From assembly GCA_903898975.1 (NCBI GenBank), contig CAIUHT010001206.1, forward strand, positions 1 to 11,863: a DNA stretch of 11,863 bases, written 5' to 3'. Every line of letters starts with the position of its first letter. The stretch's first letter is position 1. A program made the position numbers and the translations under genes. This document shows, in pieces, positions 7,446 to 11,863 of the stretch. The notes beneath the pieces are model-generated. The model was given only the letters and a program-made list of their open reading frames with translations, was not told where the DNA came from and did no database searches. This DNA is from an uncultured Planctomycetaceae bacterium (GTDB taxonomy: Bacteria; Planctomycetota; Planctomycetia; Planctomycetales; Planctomycetaceae).

Positions 7446-7519
7446 CAGGCCCATCTGCACAGGCTCCACTCGCCCAGGCTCCATTCGCCCAGCCCCCATT
7501 CGTCCAGGCCCCCCCACTG
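7446..7519. repeat. 15-bp tandem repeat, about five units
   Basis: Units begin with CAG at 7446, 7460, 7475, 7490 and 7505. The best copies are CAGGCTCCACTCGCC (7460-7474) and CAGGCTCCATTCGCC (7475-7489), which differ at one base. The 7490 unit (CAGCCCCCATTCGTC) is diverged, and the outer two are degenerate (the first is 14 bp). The array lies between the response regulator stop and the VIT-VWA gene. The period is a multiple of three, but no frame across it looks like a real gene. Confidence 0.8.
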
Positions 7520-7542
7520 GCCGTCCACCGGCCGCTGCCTGC

Positions 7543-7561
7543 GCCAGCCAGCCAGCCAGCC
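7543..7561. repeat. GCCA tetranucleotide microsatellite
   Basis: Nearly five copies of GCCA (7543-7561) end one base before the stop codon of the response regulator gene (TGA, complement of 7563-7565). A 4-bp unit is prone to slippage, but it lies outside the reading frame. Confidence 0.8.
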
Positions 7562-7562
7562 T

Positions 7563-8168
7563 TCACCCCTGCGGAATCCGCACCGTCTGGCACCAATAGA
7601 CCACCAGCGCCTGGGCAATCTCCCGCAGCCTGTCGAAACTCGCCGGCTTCGTGATGTAAGAATTCGCACCACTCCGATACGCCCGCTGCACGTCGGTGTC
7701 GAGACTCGAGGTTGAAAGCAACACCACTGGCAGTGTCTGCAACCCCGGCACGGCGCGAATCGCCGCCACCACCTCGAACCCATTCAGCCCCGGTAGATTC
7801 ACATCCAGCAGCAGCAGGTCTGGACGCTTCGCCAACGGCTCTCCCCCAAGGCCCTCGCCCCCCCGCAGGCGCGACAACGCCGACTGCCCATCGCGCGCCG
7901 GCGGCAGCAGCCGCGCCTCGGGCAGATCGCGAAACGCCTCGGCCAGCAGCACCAGGTCATCTTCACTGTCATCGACCAGCAGAATCTCCAGCTGCCCACG
8001 GGGCGCGTCCGCTGTGGCAGGCTCGGAACCAACACCCGCAACCGCCAGATTCCCCCCCGCTCGCTGAGGAGACAAGGGGCCCGAATGCCCGCCACTGGCA
8101 CCGCCCATCGACTGCGGCCCCCTCGGGTCACCGAACTGCTCGGGAGGAATTGGCTTGGAACCTGTCAT
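7563..8168 (-). CDS. Single-domain response regulator, Rcp1-like
   Basis: A 201-residue protein with one receiver domain and no output domain. A Gly/Pro/Ala-rich tail of about 59 residues precedes it, longer than in Rcp1-type regulators. The receiver (about 60-195) has the acidic pair D66/D67 in ILLVDDSEDD, the phosphoacceptor D122 in LLLLDVNLPGLNGFE, a Ser at the Thr/Ser switch place (S152 in LLSTSS), and K174 in YITKPAS. The DDSEDD and TKPAS forms resemble regulators paired with phytochrome-like kinases. The ATG overlaps the kinase stop codon in an ATGA junction (8165-8168), so translation is probably coupled and the kinase is its partner. With no DNA-binding domain, it likely passes phosphate on or acts by protein contact; the target is not in the window. 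The long tail might instead reflect a later start, since Met21 is also in frame. Confidence 0.92.
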   Translation of the reverse strand: MTGSKPIPPEQFGDPRGPQSMGGASGGHSGPLSPQRAGGNLAVAGVGSEPATADAPRGQLEILLVDDSEDDLVLLAEAFRDLPEARLLPPARDGQSALSRLRGGEGLGGEPLAKRPDLLLLDVNLPGLNGFEVVAAIRAVPGLQTLPVVLLSTSSLDTDVQRAYRSGANSYITKPASFDRLREIAQALVVYWCQTVRIPQG

Positions 8169-10240
8169 CGCGGCAAAGGATCTTTGGGCAAAGGATCTTT
8201 AAAGGTCAGGAAAAAGATCGAGCCTCCCCCGTCGCGGGCTTCCACCCAGGCCCGGCCACCATGCCGCTCGGCGACCCGCTTCACAATCGCCAGTCCCGCG
8301 CCGGTCCCCTCGATCTCGCGTCCGACCGCCCGTTGGAACAGCTGGAAAATCCGCTCTCGAAACTCTGGCGGTACCCCCGGGCCCCGGTCGGCGACCGACA
8401 ACCCCGTCGCCTGGCCGAACTGACAGCCCGCAATCTCGATCTCCGGTGGCTCTCCCGCACGGGTGTACTTCAGGGCGTTCCCCACCAGGTTGTACAGCGC
8501 CCGCGTGGCCCAGCGACGGTCAGCCTGTAGCAGCGGCAAGGGGTGCGCCACCTGCACGCGGGCATTTGTCTCGCGCAGTTGAGGCTCCAGTTGCCGCAAT
8601 ACGTCGGCGACCAATTCCTCCGCCGGAACATCGGCCTCGGGCTGCGTCGTCCGCTGCACTCGCGAGAGCGTCAGCACCTCCTGCAGCAGCCGATCCAGAC
8701 GCTGGGCCCCCCGCCTGACCCGCGCCAGAAAATCCCGTCCCTGCTCTTCCAGTCGGTCGCCATACTTGTCGCACACCAGCTTCGAGAAATTCTCGATCGC
8801 CCGCAACGGCTCCCGCAGGTCGTGCGAGGTCACGTAGAGCAGCGTCTCGAGATCGGCGTTCTGCGACCGAATCTCGGCTTCCGCCTGCTGCATCGTGGTG
8901 ATGTCCCGCAACACCACCACCCCCCCGGCCGGGTGCCCGTCGGCGTCCCGCAACGGACCACCGTTCACACTGATGGTCCGCCCTTCGGGATGATTGGCGT
9001 TCCGCACCACCAGCGGCTGATTCCGCACCGTCTCGCCCCGAATCGCCCGCGCCAAGGGGAGGTCCGCCGCCGGGTGCGGGGTCTGCGCGTCGGGCAAAAG
9101 CAACCCAAACAGCCCGGGCCATTCGCGAATGGGAGCCTCTCCCGGTGCTGTGCCCAGCAGGCTCTCCGCTGCCGGGTTCCACACCATCAGCCGCCCCGCC
9201 GGATCACCCACCACCACCCCATCCGCGAGACTCTTCAAAATCGACTGCAACAACTCGGTCTGCTGCTGCAGTCGCAGCTGCGACTGCTGCAATTCGCCAT
9301 GGCGGGCTTCCAGCTCGGTCCGCGAGTTCGCCAGCGCCTCTTCGGCCTGCTGCCGGGCGGTCACATCCGACGCCAGGATCTGCACCCCCACGACCGCCCG
9401 CTGCGCGTCGTAAACGGGAGACTTGATCACCCTGATCCACCGCTGCTCGCCCCGGGGGTCGACATAGCTGTCGACCGACTCCAGTGTGCGGCCAGTCGAC
9501 AGCACCTCTTCGTCCCCGGCACGGTAGCGCTGCGCGAGTTCCTCGGGAAACAGCTCGAAGTCTGTCCGCCCCAACAGCCGCTCCAGCGACATGCCCGAGT
9601 AGTCGAGAAACCTCCGGTTCACGAAGGTGTATCGCAGTCGCGCATCTTTTCGCAGCACCGACAGCGGCAGGTGCTCGACCAGGGAGTGGTACAACGCCTC
9701 CGAGTCCCGCAACGCCTGCTCGGCTTCCAGCTCGATCGCCGACTTCTCCCGCCGGATCTGCACCAGCTGCTCCGCCTGGCTGACGGTCTCCGCCTGCAAC
9801 AACGCCTGGGACTGCTGCAGGCTGCGCCGCGCCTTGATCAGCGGCAACACCGCCAGGACCGTCCCCCAGATCGACATCACCACCACGGCACGAACCCCGG
9901 GAATGGCCAGCCTCCCGTCGGTCTCGAGCGACAGCAGCCACGCCTCCGACGTCGGCGACAGCAGCGGGGCCACCGTCGCCAGCAGCGTCACCACCACCGC
10001 CATGCACAGCGTCCAGCGCAGATCGCCGGTCCGGGCCGCAATCCAGATCGACCACAAATACAACACCGGCTCGGCCGAGCCCGGAATCGGAACCAGCACA
10101 TCGATTGCGAACACCAGCAGCGCCAGCACCACGCTGAGCGGAAACGAGAGCGATGTCTTGGTCATGGACGGCACCCACTGGAATTCGCGCCACCTTATCG
10201 GGAACCGTCGCGGAATGCCATATTCCGGGCTCGAGACCAT
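8165..10240 (-). CDS. Membrane-bound PAS-PAS sensor histidine kinase
   Basis: A 691-residue kinase counted from the ATG at 10240. The N-terminus has three or four membrane segments (about 34-50, 58-69, 76-93, 113-135). A coiled coil (about 138-178), PAS domain 1 (about 180-297), a second Gln-rich coiled coil (300-332) and PAS domain 2 (about 333-450) follow. The HisKA domain has phosphoacceptor H473 in TSHDLREPLR. The HATPase has N588 in LVGNALKY, D618 in DRGPGVPPEF, and GTGAGLAIVKRVAERHGG. The SHDLREPLR form is like phytochrome-type kinases, but no GAF/PHY or bilin site is present, so the input is unknown. The start is uncertain: ATG 10240 has a GAGG at 7 nt, while ATG 10165 (residue 26, MTKTSLSFPLSVVLALL) begins at the membrane region but lacks a ribosome site. 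It is translationally coupled to the response regulator. Confidence 0.93.
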   Translation of the reverse strand: MVSSPEYGIPRRFPIRWREFQWVPSMTKTSLSFPLSVVLALLVFAIDVLVPIPGSAEPVLYLWSIWIAARTGDLRWTLCMAVVVTLLATVAPLLSPTSEAWLLSLETDGRLAIPGVRAVVVMSIWGTVLAVLPLIKARRSLQQSQALLQAETVSQAEQLVQIRREKSAIELEAEQALRDSEALYHSLVEHLPLSVLRKDARLRYTFVNRRFLDYSGMSLERLLGRTDFELFPEELAQRYRAGDEEVLSTGRTLESVDSYVDPRGEQRWIRVIKSPVYDAQRAVVGVQILASDVTARQQAEEALANSRTELEARHGELQQSQLRLQQQTELLQSILKSLADGVVVGDPAGRLMVWNPAAESLLGTAPGEAPIREWPGLFGLLLPDAQTPHPAADLPLARAIRGETVRNQPLVVRNANHPEGRTISVNGGPLRDADGHPAGGVVVLRDITTMQQAEAEIRSQNADLETLLYVTSHDLREPLRAIENFSKLVCDKYGDRLEEQGRDFLARVRRGAQRLDRLLQEVLTLSRVQRTTQPEADVPAEELVADVLRQLEPQLRETNARVQVAHPLPLLQADRRWATRALYNLVGNALKYTRAGEPPEIEIAGCQFGQATGLSVADRGPGVPPEFRERIFQLFQRAVGREIEGTGAGLAIVKRVAERHGGRAWVEARDGGGSIFFLTFKDPLPKDPLPR
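8172..8200. repeat. Tandem duplication at the 3' end of the kinase gene
   Basis: GGCAAAGGATCTTT occurs at 8172-8185 and again at 8187-8200, a 15-bp period. It encodes the repeated KDPLPKDPLPR tail of the kinase, so it is an in-frame duplication at the very end of that gene, just before the ATGA junction with the response regulator. Confidence 0.9.
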
Positions 10241-10276
10241 GTGGGAACCTCACCCCGCCTCCCGTAGAATCGAGAG
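10166..10276. promoter_or_regulatory. Divergent control region with a 17-bp dyad
   Basis: CGGAAT-GCCAT-ATTCCG (10211-10227) is a perfect 6-5-6 inverted repeat between the kinase and the ATPase, in a locally less GC-rich patch. If the kinase starts at 10165, the whole 111 bp is a divergent promoter region and the dyad could be an operator for either gene. If it starts at 10240, the dyad lies inside the coding sequence. The regulator is not identified. Confidence 0.35.
10265..10270 (+). promoter_or_regulatory. Candidate -10 box of the ATPase gene
   Basis: TAGAAT matches five of six bases of the -10 consensus and ends 6 bp before the ATG at 10277. Transcription would then begin at or beside the start codon, a leaderless mRNA. 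The -35 at 17-bp spacing (TGGGAA, 10242-10247) is poor. No Shine-Dalgarno site precedes this gene, which fits the leaderless idea. Confidence 0.28.
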
Positions 10277-11863
10277 ATGCAGCCCTCTCAGCCCGCACCC
10301 GCCTCCGTTCCTGCGACCGACTCGGCCTCCCCTCCCGCCGTGGCCCCGGGCCCGCCCAGCGCCGCCGCGACCATCCCCGGTGCCTCCCACCGCGATCTGC
10401 TGATCGCCGTGCTCACCCTCGTGGGACTCGCCCTCTGGGGGGGCCTCACGCTCCTTGGTGCCGCACAATACGCCCACTGGCCACTCTGGATCGTGCTGCT
10501 GGTCGGCGGAGTTCCCATGGTCCTCGAACTCGCCTGGAAAGCCCTGCGTGGGGAATTCGGTTCCGACCTGCTGGCCGCCTGCTCCATTGTCACCGCCATC
10601 CTGCTGGGCGAATACGTCGCCGCCACGCTGGTGGTCCTGATGCTCTCGGGCGGCCAGGCACTGGAAGGCTACGCCGCCGGCCGGGCCCGCGGCGTCCTCA
10701 ACGCCCTCGCCCGCCGCATGCCCACGGTCGCCCATCGCCGCGAGCACGAAGAACCACACAACATTCCCCTCGAGGAAGTCCGCCTGGGCGACCTGCTGGT
10801 CGTCTTCCCGCACGAAATCTGCCCCGTCGATGGCACCGTCGTCGAGGGGCACGGCACGATGGATGAATCGTACCTCACGGGAGAGCCGTATCAGTGCGAG
10901 AAAGCCCCCGGCACCACCGTCATCTCGGGAGCCATCAACGGCCAGGCGGCACTCATCATTCGCGCCGATCGACTCCCCATCGATTCACGCTACTCGCGCA
11001 TCATGCAGGTCATGCGCGAGTCCGAGCAAAGCCGGCCCCGCATCCGCCGACTCGCCGACCAGCTCGGCGCCTGGTACACCCCGCTCGCCCTCCTCATCGC
11101 CGCCGCCGCCTGGGCCTGGTCGGGACAGCCCACCCGCTTCCTCGCCGTGCTCGTGGTCGCCACCCCCTGCCCGCTGCTCATTGCCATCCCCGTGGCCATC
11201 ATCGCCGCCATCTCGCTCGCCGCCCGCCGCGGAATCATCATTCGCGACCCCGCGGTGCTCGAAAAGATCGGTGGCTGCCGGACCGCCATCTTCGACAAGA
11301 CCGGGACGCTCACCTGCGGCGAACCCGAGTTGACCGAAGTTCTCCCCGCCGGCCAGTCCAACTCCGACACCCTGCTGCGCTGGGCGGCCAGTCTCGAGCG
11401 CTACTCGAAGCACCCGTTGTCGCAGGCGGTGCTCCGCGGGGCGAAGCAGCGCGGCCTGGCACTCCTCGTCGCCAGCGAGGTGGTCGAGCCCCCCGGGACC
11501 GGACTCCGCGGCCTGATCGACGGACACCGCATCGAAGTCACCAGCCGCAAGAAACTTCTCGCCCGTGGCCCGCTTCCCCCTGGCGAGATTCCCCCGCAGG
11601 GCGAAGGGCTGGAATGTGTGCTGGTGGTCGATGACACTTACGCGGGCCTGCTGCGGTTTCGCGATACCCCGCGCCCGGACGGCGCCCGGTTTGTACAGCA
11701 CCTGGGCCCCCGTCACCAGTTCGACAAGGTGCTGCTCGTCTCGGGCGATCGCGCCTCCGAGGTCGAATACCTCGCCCGTCTCGTGGGCATCACCGAGATT
11801 CACGCCAGCCAGACCCCCGAACAAAAACTCACCCTCGTCCGGGCCGAAACCGCCCGCGCCCCC
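10277..11863 (+). CDS. Heavy-metal P1B-type ATPase, TPC subtype (3' end cut)
   Basis: Open from ATG 10277 to the right edge with no stop: 529 residues of a P-type metal ATPase. A Pro/Ala-rich tail (1-40) replaces the usual cytosolic HMA or Cys-rich domain. Membrane segments lie at about 46-65 and 70-84, with more up to the actuator domain, whose TGE is T201-E203. The TM6 motif is TPCPLL (T296-P297-C298), not CPC or SPC. Then come the phosphorylation site D340 in DKTGTLT, the HP motif H379-P380 (YSKHPLS), and SGD (489-491) in place of the usual TGD. The final hinge and last membrane segments lie outside the window. P1B-type enzymes pump soft or transition metals out at the cost of ATP. TPC is reported for P1B-5 (Ni/Fe) members, but the substrate is not certain. 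It is divergent from the kinase gene. Confidence 0.92.
   Translation, partial: MQPSQPAPASVPATDSASPPAVAPGPPSAAATIPGASHRDLLIAVLTLVGLALWGGLTLLGAAQYAHWPLWIVLLVGGVPMVLELAWKALRGEFGSDLLAACSIVTAILLGEYVAATLVVLMLSGGQALEGYAAGRARGVLNALARRMPTVAHRREHEEPHNIPLEEVRLGDLLVVFPHEICPVDGTVVEGHGTMDESYLTGEPYQCEKAPGTTVISGAINGQAALIIRADRLPIDSRYSRIMQVMRESEQSRPRIRRLADQLGAWYTPLALLIAAAAWAWSGQPTRFLAVLVVATPCPLLIAIPVAIIAAISLAARRGIIIRDPAVLEKIGGCRTAIFDKTGTLTCGEPELTEVLPAGQSNSDTLLRWAASLERYSKHPLSQAVLRGAKQRGLALLVASEVVEPPGTGLRGLIDGHRIEVTSRKKLLARGPLPPGEIPPQGEGLECVLVVDDTYAGLLRFRDTPRPDGARFVQHLGPRHQFDKVLLVSGDRASEVEYLARLVGITEIHASQTPEQKLTLVRAETARAP

Larger units (their letters stand above)
7235..7562. other. 328-bp spacer with repeats, upstream of the VIT-VWA gene
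   Basis: No gene is supported here. The stretch holds the ribosome binding site of the VIT-VWA gene, an inverted repeat ACAGCC-N6-GGCTGT (7289-7306) that would lie in its 5' leader, a 15-bp tandem repeat (7446-7519) and a GCCA microsatellite (7543-7561). No good -35/-10 pair was found on the - strand and no U-tract terminator follows the response regulator gene. Separate transcription of the VIT-VWA gene is therefore likely from the gap but not proven. Confidence 0.6.

Noticed and set aside
7414..7596. Possible small protein with a Gly/Ala/Trp/Asn five-residue repeat on the - strand
   Set aside because: The repeat comes from the 15-bp tandem DNA units, overlaps the response regulator end, and has no ribosome site or family support.
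8543..10267. A 574-codon + strand frame opposite the histidine kinase
   Set aside because: The kinase frame carries the H, N and G boxes; the opposite frame is Arg/His/Gln-rich with no domain.
1..11863. tRNA, rRNA, CRISPR array, insertion sequence or phage genes
   Set aside because: I looked for cloverleaf-like, repeat-spacer and transposase patterns on both strands and saw none; no search tool was run.

Overview
The window reads as GC-rich chromosomal DNA from a free-living bacterium, most likely a planctomycete (Planctomycetota). That assignment is an inference from three things: strongly GC-biased third positions that leave long shadow frames on both strands, few canonical Shine-Dalgarno sites, and a large VIT-VWA protein of a kind common in that phylum. 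No rRNA, tRNA, CRISPR array, transposase or phage gene was seen.

Layout on the + strand from the left: the C-terminal end of an unrecognised gene (to 268) and a textbook Rho-independent terminator (322-364). Next comes a two-gene cell-surface O-acetylation module, an AlgI-like MBOAT acyltransferase (510-1934) followed by a membrane-anchored SGNH-fold protein (2026-3276). A 516-bp stretch without a convincing gene follows, holding a GNRA-type hairpin and two dyads. It ends at a cation diffusion facilitator metal exporter (3793-4710).

The - strand then carries a VIT-VWA domain protein (4895-7234). Upstream of it lies a 328-bp spacer with a 15-bp tandem repeat and a GCCA microsatellite. Beyond the spacer is a two-component pair transcribed right to left: a membrane-bound two-PAS histidine kinase (8165-10240), whose stop codon overlaps the start of a single-domain Rcp1-like response regulator (7563-8168) in an ATGA junction. 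Divergent from the kinase is a P1B-type heavy-metal ATPase (10277 to the right edge, 529 codons seen, no stop). It has a TPC membrane motif and no N-terminal HMA domain.

How the parts work together: the MBOAT and SGNH proteins very probably act on the same extracellular polymer. The kinase and regulator form one phosphorelay whose output partner is not in the window. The CDF exporter and the P-type ATPase both suggest transition-metal homeostasis but are about 5.6 kb apart and not co-transcribed. I see no clear sign of a new defence or mobile system. The most unusual features are the TPC-type ATPase without a metal-binding domain and its dyad-containing divergent promoter, the 15-bp repeats, the ExxxD/HxxxD metal site of the CDF, and the composition of the 516-bp gap.
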